DNA of 64,000 nucleotides from Mycobacterium fragae (GTDB taxonomy: Bacteria > Actinomycetota > Actinomycetes > Mycobacteriales > Mycobacteriaceae), in the NCBI RefSeq assembly GCF_002102185.1, contig NZ_LQOW01000026.1:62001-126000 (forward strand), read 5' to 3'. The position numbers were made by a program, and so were the translations under genes. Below, one piece after another: positions 54,187 through 62,133 of this stretch. Within the stretch, counting starts at the first letter, position 1, and each line of letters starts with the position of its first letter. Under the pieces are notes generated by a model. It was not told the origin of the DNA. It did not search any database and saw only the letters and a list, made by a program, of their open reading frames with translations.

Positions 54187-55023
54187 ATGACGATCGATGT
54201 GTGGATGCAGCATCCCACCGCACGGTTCCTTCGCAGCGACATGCTGGCCTCGCTGCGGCGATGGACGGGTGGGGCGATACCTGAGACCGACGTCCCGATC
54301 GAGGCAACCATCGCATCCATGGACACGGCCGGCGTCGACCTCGGGCTGCTCAGCGCCTGGCGCGGACCGGGCGGCCAGGACCTCATCTCCAACGATGAGG
54401 TCGCGGAATGGATTCGATTGCACCCCAACCGGTTTGCCGGTCTGGTCACCGTCGACCTCGATCGTCCGATGGCGGCCGTGCGCGAGCTGCGCGCTCGCAT
54501 GCGTGACGGCGGATTCGTGGGGCTGCGAGTGGTTCCCTGGTTGTGGGACGCGCCGCCCACCGATCGGCGCTACTACCCGCTGTTCGCTGAGTGCGTCGAG
54601 CTCGGCGTCCCGTTTTGCACCCAGGTCGGTCACACCGGGCCGCTGCGACCGTCGGAGACCGGACGTCCGATTCCCTACATCGACCAGGTCGCCCTCGACT
54701 TTCCGGAGCTGGTCATCGTGTGCGGGCACGTCGGCTATCCGTGGACCGAGGAGATGGTCGCGGTCGCTCGTAAGCATGAGAACGTCTACATCGACACGTC
54801 TGCCTACACCACCAAGCGGCTGCCGGCGGAGCTCATCCGATTCATGAAAACCGATACCGGGCAGCGGAAAGTGTTGTTCGGCACCAACTACCCGATGATC
54901 GCGCATTCGCATGCGCTGGCAGGCCTCGGCGAACTCGGGCTCGATGACGAAGCTCGGCGGGACTATCTGCACGCTAACGCCGAGCGGGTCTTCGGGCTCA
55001 CGCAAGGGGAGTCGCGGAAATGA
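54187..55023 (+). CDS. Amidohydrolase-2-like protein with missing metal ligands (Rv3510c-like)
   Basis: ATG 54187; 278 aa. It has the TIM-barrel layout of the PF04909 family (ACMSD/decarboxylase type): ATIASMDTAGVDLGLLSAWR, FAECVELGVPFCTQVGHTG, LVIVCGHVGYPW. The first-strand DxHxH is replaced by DVWMQH and the closing GSDYP by GTNYP, so two of the metal ligands of active members are gone. It may be a non-catalytic partner. Overlaps ilvX by 4 nt, as in the Rv3510c-Rv3509c pair. Confidence 0.82.
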   Translation: MTIDVWMQHPTARFLRSDMLASLRRWTGGAIPETDVPIEATIASMDTAGVDLGLLSAWRGPGGQDLISNDEVAEWIRLHPNRFAGLVTVDLDRPMAAVRELRARMRDGGFVGLRVVPWLWDAPPTDRRYYPLFAECVELGVPFCTQVGHTGPLRPSETGRPIPYIDQVALDFPELVIVCGHVGYPWTEEMVAVARKHENVYIDTSAYTTKRLPAELIRFMKTDTGQRKVLFGTNYPMIAHSHALAGLGELGLDDEARRDYLHANAERVFGLTQGESRK

Positions 55024-56576
55024 ACGGTGCCCGTGCGCTGATCAACACTCTGGTCGACGGCGGAGTCGACGTGTGCTTCGCCAACCCCGGTACGTCCGAA
55101 ATGCACTTCGTGGCTGCGTTGGACGCCGTTCCTCGGATGCGTGGCGTGCTGGCCCTGTTCGAGGGTGTCGCGACCGGGGCGGCCGACGGCTATGCGCGCA
55201 TCGCGGGCCGGCCCGCCGCGGTGCTGCTGCACCTCGGGCCGGGACTGGGCAACGGTCTGGCCAACCTGCACAACGCCCGTCGCGCGCGGGTGCCGATGGT
55301 GGTCGTCGTCGGCGATCACGCCACCTATCACAAGAAGTACGACGCCCCACTGGAATCCGACATCGACGCGCTGGCCGGCAGCGTCTCGGGTTGGGTAAAG
55401 CGCACCGGTAGTAGCGGCGATGTCGCCGCGGATGCCGCCGAGGCGATCGCGGCGAGCCGGGCAACCCGGCGGATTTCGACGCTGATCTTGCCGGCCGACG
55501 TTTCCTGGACCGACGACGCGCAAATCCCTGACACAGTGTCGCAGCCGACGACGCTGGCCGATGTCGACATGGACGCGGTCGGGTTGGCTGCCAAGGTATT
55601 ACGGTCGCAAGAACCCTCGGTGATCCTGATCGGCGGCGATGCCACCGGCAGGCCGGGGTTGACGGCGGCCGCCCGCATCGCCGCGGCCACCGGAGCCCGC
55701 TGGTACTGCGAGACATTCCCGACGCGGTTGGAGCGCGGCGCCGGTATCCCCGCCGTCGACCGGCTCGCCTACTTCGCCGAGGCCGTCGCGGCCCAACTCG
55801 ACGGCGCCAAACATCTGGTGCTGGCCGGGGCGGCATCGCCGGTGTCGTTTTTCGCCTACCCGGGCAAACCCAGCGACCTGGTTCCCGAGGGCTGCCAGGT
55901 GCATGTGCTCGCCGGCCACACCGGCGCCGCCGATGCGCTGGCAGCGTTGGCCGACGAAGTGGCGCCCGGCACGACCGCCGCCGAGGCCGCGCCGTCACGT
56001 CCGCAGTTGCCGACCGGTGCGCTGACCGCCGCCTCGGCGGCCGACGTGATCGGCGCACTCATGCCGGAACAGGCGATCGTCGTCGACGAGTCCAACACGT
56101 CGGGCCTGCCGCTGCCGGCGGCCACCGCAGGCGCGCCGGCACACGACTGGCTGACCCTGACCGGCGGGGCCATCGGCTATGGCATCCCAACGGCGGTGGG
56201 TGCGGCGGTGGCCGCGCCCGACCGGCCGGTGCTGTGCCTGGAATCCGACGGATCGGCGATGTACACGATTTCGGGACTGTGGACGCAAGCGCGGGAGAAC
56301 CTCGACGTGACCACCGTGGTCTACAACAACGGCGCCTACGACATCCTGCGGCTCGAGCTGCAGCGGGTCGGCGCGGAGGGCGCGCCCGGGCCGAAAGCTC
56401 GCGAACTGCTCGATTTAAAGCATCCCCCAATGGATTTCGCCAAGCTCGCCGAAGGCATGGGGGTCGCGGCGCGCCGAGTCACCACGGCCGAGGAGTTCGC
56501 CGACGCCCTGCGCGCCGCTTTCGCCGAAACCGGCCCGCATCTGATCGACGCGGTGGTGCCGTCGATACTGGGCTGA
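55020..56576 (+). CDS. ilvX: TPP-dependent acetolactate synthase-like protein IlvX
   Basis: ATG 55020 overlaps the previous stop by 4 nt; 518 aa. Three domains of the acetohydroxyacid synthase/ThDP family: N-terminal PYR with Glu48 in FEGVATGAADGYAR, central domain, and C-terminal PP with LESDGSAMYTISGLW and the NNGAYDIL continuation of the TPP motif. M. tuberculosis IlvX is annotated acetolactate synthase; here the operon with two amidohydrolase-like genes suggests instead a role in keto acid or acyloin chemistry. Substrate unknown. Confidence 0.88.
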   Translation: MNGARALINTLVDGGVDVCFANPGTSEMHFVAALDAVPRMRGVLALFEGVATGAADGYARIAGRPAAVLLHLGPGLGNGLANLHNARRARVPMVVVVGDHATYHKKYDAPLESDIDALAGSVSGWVKRTGSSGDVAADAAEAIAASRATRRISTLILPADVSWTDDAQIPDTVSQPTTLADVDMDAVGLAAKVLRSQEPSVILIGGDATGRPGLTAAARIAAATGARWYCETFPTRLERGAGIPAVDRLAYFAEAVAAQLDGAKHLVLAGAASPVSFFAYPGKPSDLVPEGCQVHVLAGHTGAADALAALADEVAPGTTAAEAAPSRPQLPTGALTAASAADVIGALMPEQAIVVDESNTSGLPLPAATAGAPAHDWLTLTGGAIGYGIPTAVGAAVAAPDRPVLCLESDGSAMYTISGLWTQARENLDVTTVVYNNGAYDILRLELQRVGAEGAPGPKARELLDLKHPPMDFAKLAEGMGVAARRVTTAEEFADALRAAFAETGPHLIDAVVPSILG

Positions 56577-56597
56577 GATGGTAGATCGGAGGATCTG

Positions 56598-57464
56598 ATG
56601 GCTGGCAATGCCGGGTTGCCGGTGTTCGACACCATGATCGGCTTTCCTCACGAGGGTTCCGGCCAATACGACTTCATCCGCAAGCAGACCAAGGACCGCG
56701 AGTCGCGCGAGACGTTCGAATTCCCGGTCGAGTACATGTTCAAAGACGTGCCGAAAGACCTGCCGACCAGCGATCCCGTCGCGGTGACCGTGCATGAGAT
56801 GGACCGCTTCGGCATCGAGAAGGGTTTGATCGTCGTCGGCGACGAGACTTCGCGGCTGGCCTTGAAGCGATACCCGGATCGGTTCGTGCCCTCGGGCTCG
56901 GTGAGCGATCCCAACGACGTGATGGGGTCGGTTAAAGCCATCCACCGTGCGCACGACGAAATCGGGATCCGCGCCACGTCGGTTTTCCCCGCGGGCACCT
57001 TTCCGCAGGTTCCCATCGACGACCCGAAGATGTATCCGATCTACGCTGCCTGCGTCGAGCTCGGCATACCCATCTTCGTGTGCGCCGGTGTGCCCGGGCC
57101 GCGGGTGCCGTTCGCCCCGCAGGACGTCGCGCGCATCGACGTCGTGATGTTCGACTTTCCCGACCTGGTCTTCGTGACACGCCACGGGTGTGAGCCGTGG
57201 GAGGAGCTGGCGGTCAAGCTAATGCTGAAGTGGCCCAACCTCTATTACTCGACATCGGCGTTCGCGCCCAAGTACTACCCCAAGGCGATCATCGACTACG
57301 CCAACACCCGTGGGGCGGACAAGGTGCTCTACGCCGGGTACTTCCCGATGGGGTTGTCGCTGGAGCGAATCTTCACCGAAATGCCCGACGTCCCGCTGCG
57401 CGACGAGGTGTGGCCGAAGTTCTTGTATGACAACGCCGCCCGCATTCTGGGTATGAATGGTTGA
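56598..57464 (+). CDS. Amidohydrolase-2-like protein with degenerate metal site
   Basis: ATG 56598; 288 aa, 21 nt after ilvX. PF04909-like barrel: VFPAGTFPQVPIDDPKMYPI, YAACVELGIPIFVCAGVPGP, DLVFVTRHGCEPWEELAVKL. The N-terminal metal motif reads DTMIGFPH instead of DxHxH, and the C-terminal GSDYP reads AGYFPMG. It is therefore an even more divergent version of the protein encoded upstream of ilvX. The two may form a heteromer with or around IlvX. Confidence 0.8.
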   Translation: MAGNAGLPVFDTMIGFPHEGSGQYDFIRKQTKDRESRETFEFPVEYMFKDVPKDLPTSDPVAVTVHEMDRFGIEKGLIVVGDETSRLALKRYPDRFVPSGSVSDPNDVMGSVKAIHRAHDEIGIRATSVFPAGTFPQVPIDDPKMYPIYAACVELGIPIFVCAGVPGPRVPFAPQDVARIDVVMFDFPDLVFVTRHGCEPWEELAVKLMLKWPNLYYSTSAFAPKYYPKAIIDYANTRGADKVLYAGYFPMGLSLERIFTEMPDVPLRDEVWPKFLYDNAARILGMNG

Positions 57465-57495
57465 CCGTCGATCACGGGTCGGCATCCGTGGGGTG

Positions 57496-58002
57496 TCACA
57501 GCGTGGGGGGCGGACCCACGATCTCGATGCCGTACGAACTGGCCATTGCCGCAAGGGCGGCCGGATCGGGCGGCAACTCCTCGGGCGGCATCGTGGCGGT
57601 GTCCGTGGCAGGAGTTCCGACTGCGAGCGTGAACCTGTCAAAGCCGGCCGGCGTATGCAACGTAAGGAACCGGGCCTGCGGACTGGTCACCACGAACGCA
57701 TGCGGCAGTTGCCGGGGCAGGAACGCCGCTGCGCCCGCTCCCGCGGCACGCGTTTGGCCGCCGACCTCGATGCGCACTTCGCCGTCGATGACGAAGAATG
57801 TCTCCTCGTCGGCTAGGTGACGATGCATCGGACTGCTGTAGCCACGCCCACCCTGGTGTTCGAGAATCGCTAGGCTACCGGCTGTTGCGTCCCCGCCGGC
57901 GCGGACGCGGACCAGAGCACCCAGAAACCACACGGCCTGCTGAACATCCGGCGTCATGATCGCCGGGTTACCCGGCGAATGGGCGTCATTCCACACGGTC
58001 AC
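57496..58002 (-). CDS. Cupin-domain protein, 168 aa
   Basis: ATG 58002; 168 aa. Cupin motif 1 is present as SSPMHRHLADEETFFVIDGE (two His and Glu as metal ligands) and motif 2 as AAAFLPRQLPHAFVV with the last His. Probably binds Fe or Mn. Role unknown. It is the last gene of the minus-strand accessory cluster and is separated from the TauD-like gene by 44 bp; both could act on the same substrate. Confidence 0.8.
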   Translation of the reverse strand: MTVWNDAHSPGNPAIMTPDVQQAVWFLGALVRVRAGGDATAGSLAILEHQGGRGYSSPMHRHLADEETFFVIDGEVRIEVGGQTRAAGAGAAAFLPRQLPHAFVVTSPQARFLTLHTPAGFDRFTLAVGTPATDTATMPPEELPPDPAALAAMASSYGIEIVGPPPTL

Positions 58003-58046
58003 GCCTTAATCAGACACCCGGGAACCTGGTCATGTCGACGAATTGG

Positions 58047-58892
58047 CTACTGGATCGGTTCGTCGCCGAGCACCGTGGTGCGCAGCATCTCTCGCGGCGA
58101 GTGTGGTTCATAGGGCGCGGCGCGGTGCAGCACGCCGCGGTTGTCCCAGATGACCGTGTCACCAACCGACCAGCGGTGGCTGTAGACCTTTTCGGGCACG
58201 GTGGCGCGGTCGAGCAGTTCGGCCAGCAGTGCGCGGCCCTCGTCGAGGTCCATGCCGGCCACGTAGTCTGCCGACGCGCCAAGCACCAGCGACTTGCGAC
58301 CGCTGGTATGCGTCCAGACCAGCGGATGTTCGTGGGTGCGGCGCGCCCGCCACCGCGCCAACTGCTCGGAGCTCGGATCGGGGGTGACGCGTCGTTGCGA
58401 GGCTTCCAGGGAATGAACGACTTTCAACGAGCCGTAGCGCTGCTTCTCGGCGTCAGTCAACGCGTCATAGGCGGCGTAGGAGCTGGCGAACTCCGTTTCC
58501 CCGCCGGATTCGGCGACCTGTACCGCCGATAACACCGTGGCTTTCTGTGGGCATTCGTCGCCATCGGGGGTGCAGCCGTCGATGTGCCAGTCGAACGTGG
58601 CGCGCAGATACGCCGCCGACGAGTTCTTCGCCGGGTTCAAGGTGATCGGGTAGATTCCCGCCACCGGGTGATGGCCGTCGGAGGAGTGGTCGACGGCACC
58701 GAGCCGGCGGCAAAACGCAACTTGCGCTTCGGGATTGAGATGTAGCCGGGGAAAGACCAGCACACCGTTGTCTTCCAGTGCGTCCAGCACCGCTTGCGCG
58801 AGCAGGTCGTCGGTGGCCAGTCGGTCCGGATCGATGCCGGTGACTTCGGCGCCCACCGAAGCGGTGAGCTTGTTGACGGTCAGCAGACTCAT
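58047..58892 (-). CDS. TauD/TfdA-type Fe(II)/2-oxoglutarate dioxygenase
   Basis: ATG 58892 with an AAAGGAC site upstream gives 281 aa; longer frame extension to 59180 is a shadow of the upstream gene. The metal triad is present: HxD in DWHIDGCTP and the distal His in NRGVLHRAAPYEP; the 2OG-binding Arg is probably in PHSPREML. Such enzymes hydroxylate aliphatic or aryloxy substrates. It lies in the same operon as the Rieske oxygenases; substrate unknown. Confidence 0.85.
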   Translation of the reverse strand: MSLLTVNKLTASVGAEVTGIDPDRLATDDLLAQAVLDALEDNGVLVFPRLHLNPEAQVAFCRRLGAVDHSSDGHHPVAGIYPITLNPAKNSSAAYLRATFDWHIDGCTPDGDECPQKATVLSAVQVAESGGETEFASSYAAYDALTDAEKQRYGSLKVVHSLEASQRRVTPDPSSEQLARWRARRTHEHPLVWTHTSGRKSLVLGASADYVAGMDLDEGRALLAELLDRATVPEKVYSHRWSVGDTVIWDNRGVLHRAAPYEPHSPREMLRTTVLGDEPIQ

Positions 58893-58903
58893 CGCGTGTC
58901 CTT

Positions 58904-59239
58904 TCAGGGCACCGGCTCGCTGATGCGGGTCATGACCGCGTCGGCGGCGTCGGTGGGCCTGACCTGATGCATGATCTCCACCGACATCGCGATCATGATC
59001 AGCGAATAGATCAGGTGCAGCAGGTTCAGAGCGTCCTCGGGCAGGTCGTCGAGCGAGAACTTGTCGCAGTACTCGATCGCCTCTTCCAGCCGAGGAAAGA
59101 ACGCGTCGTAGAACTCCCGCATCTCGGCCATGCTGCTGGCCATCCGCCTGTCCCAGCGCTCGGCTTCGGTTGGCAGGCACCAGGTCTCGGCGTACGGCTC
59201 CAGCTCGGCGAAGGCGCTGGGCAGCATCGGGTCAGCCAT
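58904..59239 (-). CDS. Small Rieske-associated protein, copy 1 (111 aa)
   Basis: ATG 59239 overlaps the Rieske stop by 8 nt; 111 aa, all helical in character. Core LPTEAERWDRRMASSMAEMR, then EYCDKFSLDDLPEDALNLLH. It aligns over most of its length with the protein at 63369-63698, which likewise follows a Rieske gene. It is far smaller than the beta subunits (~170 aa, NTF2-like) of ring-hydroxylating dioxygenases and I do not recognise it. Probably an obligate partner of the oxygenase. Confidence 0.75.
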   Translation of the reverse strand: MADPMLPSAFAELEPYAETWCLPTEAERWDRRMASSMAEMREFYDAFFPRLEEAIEYCDKFSLDDLPEDALNLLHLIYSLIMIAMSVEIMHQVRPTDAADAVMTRISEPVP

Positions 59240-60503
59240 GGCTGGCCCCCACCGGCGTGCGTTCGGCCTGATAGGTGGCCACCCAGTCACCGACCGCCTT
59301 GTGCAGATGGCGGACCAGGATTTCCTGGTCATTGAGCGGGAAGTCGTCGATGATCCCGGTTTCCAGCGCGGCCTGGGTGCCACCCAGCATGCCGGCGTCC
59401 TGTAGCGCGAACTCTTTGAGCACCACCGCGGCGACTTCGTGTTCGATGCGTTCACGCACGCTGCGAGCGGGGTGAAACGCGGTGTAGGCCTCGAATCGGT
59501 GGGTGTTGTGCGACGTCGGCCAATACCGGTAGAGCAGGTACCAGCCGCCGTAGATGAGGATCTCCACGTTCGGGAAGATCTGGAAGTTGCTGATTCCCCA
59601 GGGCTCGATGCCGCCCGGGTTGAGCCCGGCAGGTAACTCACCGAGGTCGGGCGTTCGCCACGGGCCGACAAGCCCACTGCGCGTTGCCCGTTCGATCGGA
59701 TACATGTATTCCGGTGCCAGCAGCCAGCGGCGGGTGCCCGCCGTGGACACCAGACGGTGCGGCCCGTCGATCTGGAAGTGCGCGCACTCGAACCCGGCGT
59801 TGGGATCGCGCACCTCGGGGGGAACCTGCTGGGGATGCAGCGAGGGCACGTGGTAGTACTCCTGGAAGGCGTCGGCGAAGATCTTCCAGTTGCTGTTGTT
59901 GTCGGCGACCCAGTCATAGCGTTCGGTGAGCTTGTCGAACGGATAGCCGTCCAGGGCGGTGATCATCGGGCCGAGGAATTCCCGCAACGTTTGCCGCGGC
60001 TCGGCGTCGAAGTTGACGAAGATGAACCCGTTCCAGACGTCGCAGTGCACCGCGCGCAGACCGTAGGAGTCGCGGTCGAGGTCGAAGAACTCCGACTCCT
60101 GCTTGACGAACGTCAGCGCACCGTCGAGGTCGTAGCGCCAGCCGTGGTACTTGCAGGTGAACTGGCGGCACACTCCTTTGGTCTCTTCGTTGGGAAAGTC
60201 GTTCCACACCAGTTTGTTTCCGCGGTGACGGCAGACGTTGTGGAACGCGCGGACCGTCTGGTCCTTGCCCTTGACCACGATGATCGATGTGCCCGCCGCC
60301 GCAATGTCTTTGGTGAAGTAGCTGCCGACGCGGGGGAGTTCCTCGATGCGGCCTACATTGAGCCAGGCGCGCTTGAAGATAGCTTCTCGTTCGAGCGCAT
60401 AGAACTCCGGTGATGTGGAATCGCGAAACGAAATCGGGCCGATGCCCAGGTCCGGGTAATGTTCGGTCCAGCTGCCTTCTGCTGGTTTAGGCCATCGCGC
60501 CAT
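59232..60503 (-). CDS. Rieske oxygenase alpha subunit, copy 1
   Basis: ATG 60503; 423 aa. Rieske ligands Cys91/His93 (NVCRHRGNKL) and Cys117/His120 (CKYHGWRY). The mononuclear iron site is visible in FADAFQEYYHVPSLHPQQ. Close in layout to phenylpropionate/aromatic ring-hydroxylating dioxygenase alpha subunits. Electrons probably come from the plant-type ferredoxin two genes upstream; no reductase is seen. Downstream of an SDR that could aromatise a cis-diol or oxidise the product alcohol. Confidence 0.92.
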   Translation of the reverse strand: MARWPKPAEGSWTEHYPDLGIGPISFRDSTSPEFYALEREAIFKRAWLNVGRIEELPRVGSYFTKDIAAAGTSIIVVKGKDQTVRAFHNVCRHRGNKLVWNDFPNEETKGVCRQFTCKYHGWRYDLDGALTFVKQESEFFDLDRDSYGLRAVHCDVWNGFIFVNFDAEPRQTLREFLGPMITALDGYPFDKLTERYDWVADNNSNWKIFADAFQEYYHVPSLHPQQVPPEVRDPNAGFECAHFQIDGPHRLVSTAGTRRWLLAPEYMYPIERATRSGLVGPWRTPDLGELPAGLNPGGIEPWGISNFQIFPNVEILIYGGWYLLYRYWPTSHNTHRFEAYTAFHPARSVRERIEHEVAAVVLKEFALQDAGMLGGTQAALETGIIDDFPLNDQEILVRHLHKAVGDWVATYQAERTPVGASHG

Positions 60504-60515
60504 GCGAACCTCCTG

Positions 60516-61259
60516 TCACATCACTGCTCCGCCGTTGACGCCGAGTACCTGCCCGGTGATGAAGCCGGCCTCCTCCGAGCACAAAAACCCGACGGCAACC
60601 GCGATGTCGGCACCAGTGCCCAAGTGCCCCATCGGGATTCGTCGAGCCAATGTGTCGCTGGACGGCAGCTTGCCCTGCTCCTGGGACTGGTGCTGCATCG
60701 GGGTTTCGATGCCCGACGGGGGAATGTTGTTGACGGTGATGCCGGCCGACGCGTATTCGTGCGCCAACGATTTGGTCAACGTGATCACTGCGCCTTTCGA
60801 GGCGGCGTAATGGGCCATGCCAGGAGAGCCGCGCTGGGCCGACGACGACGAAATCATCACGATGCGGCCCCAGCCCGCTGCCACCATGTCCGGCAGCGCC
60901 ACCTGGCAGCAGTGAAACGTCCCGGTGAGATTGACATCGATGATGCGCTGCCACGACTCCGGGGTGATATCGGTGAACGGGGCGAAGTCCACCATGCCCG
61001 CGCTGGTGACCAATATGCCCACCGGGCCAATCTCGCTGCGCACCTTGGCGAACGCCTCCTCGACCGCAGGCCGGTCAGTGACATCGACGGCCACGCCGAG
61101 CGCGCTAACTCCGCCGGCGCGCAGCTCGTCGGAAACGCGCTGCGCCGCTTCACCGTTGATGTCCAGAACCGCAATCTTGTGTCCGCGACGGCCGAGCTCA
61201 TGGCAGGTCGCCTCACCCATACCGGACGCACCGCCGGTCACCACCGCAACCCTATTCAT
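60516..61259 (-). CDS. Short-chain dehydrogenase of the Rieske cluster
   Basis: ATG 61259, overlapping the ferredoxin gene by 8 nt; 247 aa. VVTGGASGMGEATCHEL, LVTSAGMVDF (in place of NNAG) and the catalytic ISSSSAQRGSPGMAHYAASK. The product of the Rieske oxygenase (diol or alcohol) is the likely substrate. I considered hsd4A (Rv3502c) but this protein is shorter and its neighbours differ. Confidence 0.87.
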   Translation of the reverse strand: MNRVAVVTGGASGMGEATCHELGRRGHKIAVLDINGEAAQRVSDELRAGGVSALGVAVDVTDRPAVEEAFAKVRSEIGPVGILVTSAGMVDFAPFTDITPESWQRIIDVNLTGTFHCCQVALPDMVAAGWGRIVMISSSSAQRGSPGMAHYAASKGAVITLTKSLAHEYASAGITVNNIPPSGIETPMQHQSQEQGKLPSSDTLARRIPMGHLGTGADIAVAVGFLCSEEAGFITGQVLGVNGGAVM

Positions 61260-61593
61260 AGATCACCCGGACCTCGGGACTGGTCGGAAGCGACTGACAG
61301 GTGAGCACCCAGCCCTCGGCGACTTCCTCGTCGGTCAGCGCGTCGTTGTTGAACATCCGCACGCTGCCTTCCACCACGCGGGCCATACACGTTGCGCACG
61401 AACCACTTTCACATGACGACGGCGGGTTCAGGCCGGCCAAGCGCGCGGTCTCCAGCAGCGTATTTCCGTCTCGGTAGCTCACCGTGGTGGTCCGTCGGTC
61501 GATGCTGAAGGTCACCTTCTCCGTCGTCGGGCCCGTCATGTCGCGCTCCACCGTCTCGGTATCGGCCTCGCGCCCCGTACCCGCGTATCCCAT
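61252..61593 (-). CDS. Plant-type 2Fe-2S ferredoxin
   Basis: ATG 61593 gives 113 aa; ATG 61539 (95 aa) has the better ribosome-binding site (GTGGAG) and may be the true start. Cluster ligands Cys61, Cys66, Cys69 (SSCESGSCATCM) and Cys99 (WVLTCQ). It is the natural electron donor of the Rieske oxygenases encoded in this cluster. First gene after the double operator. Confidence 0.88.
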   Translation of the reverse strand: MGYAGTGREADTETVERDMTGPTTEKVTFSIDRRTTTVSYRDGNTLLETARLAGLNPPSSCESGSCATCMARVVEGSVRMFNNDALTDEEVAEGWVLTCQSLPTSPEVRVIYE

Positions 61594-61607
61594 CCCGGCG
61601 AGAGTAT

Positions 61608-61617
61608 CAAGTACTTG
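61608..61617. promoter_or_regulatory. MarR-type operator, proximal copy
   Basis: CAAGTACTTG, a perfect 10-bp palindrome, within TATCAAGTACTTG. It lies 14 nt before the ferredoxin ATG 61593. A second copy lies 19 bp away, so both would be on nearly the same face for cooperative binding. Confidence 0.6.
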
Positions 61618-61625
61618 GCCTTATA

Positions 61626-61637
61626 TCAAGTACTTGA
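61626..61637. promoter_or_regulatory. MarR-type operator, distal copy
   Basis: TCAAGTACTTGA, a perfect 12-bp palindrome within TATCAAGTACTTG, the same 13 bases as the proximal copy. Probably bound by the MarR protein whose gene ends 35 bp away. Confidence 0.6.
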
Positions 61638-61672
61638 CATATCGCTGCCTGTGTGGCGAGCAGCGGCGCTAG

Positions 61673-62125
61673 TCAGGACTCGGTGTGATCGCTGAACAGT
61701 GGGTTGCCGGTGCCCTGCTCGACCACGCGGGCCAACAGATCGTGCAGCAGCCGCTGCTCATCGGCATCGAGGACACCGAACACCCGCTCATGCGCAGCCA
61801 GTGCGTCCGCCAGCACGGCGGCGACCACCGCCCGGCCCTGATCGGTGAGGTAGGTCTGCAAGATTCGTCCGTGCTGCGGGTCTTGCTTGCGTTCCACCAG
61901 GCCGCGGCGTTCCAGCGCGGTGATCGCCAGCTGCACGCCCTGCGGACTTATCAGCAACCGGCGCGCCAACTCCGCCCCGGATAGCCCCGGCTCATTGGCC
62001 AATTGGCGCATCAGGCCGATCTGAGCGGTGGTCACCCCGTGGCTGCTGATCGCGTCGTTCACCGTCTTCAGCGAGAAGTGAAAGGCCTGCTTGAGCAACC
62101 ACAGGATGTTGTCGGTGAGCTCCAT
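61673..62125 (-). CDS. MarR-family regulator
   Basis: ATG 62125; 150 aa. Winged helix: GLMRQLANEPGLSGAELARR, then LLISPQGVQLAITALERRGL with the wing around ERKQDPQHGRILQTYLT. It is upstream of the ferredoxin-SDR-Rieske genes and immediately precedes two identical 13-base repeats, so it is likely to control that operon in response to the aromatic or steroid-like substrate. Confidence 0.87.
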   Translation of the reverse strand: MELTDNILWLLKQAFHFSLKTVNDAISSHGVTTAQIGLMRQLANEPGLSGAELARRLLISPQGVQLAITALERRGLVERKQDPQHGRILQTYLTDQGRAVVAAVLADALAAHERVFGVLDADEQRLLHDLLARVVEQGTGNPLFSDHTES

Positions 62126-62133
62126 GCTGTGTC

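Noticed and set aside
57465..57495. Terminator between the 288-aa amidohydrolase and the cupin gene
   Set aside because: The 31-bp gap shows no convincing stem-loop.
60516..61593. hsd4A-fdxD pair as in the M. tuberculosis Rv3502c-Rv3503c region
   Set aside because: The SDR is only 247 aa, the ferredoxin is plant-type 2Fe-2S rather than the small FdxD type, and neighbours are Rieske genes, not fadE26/27.
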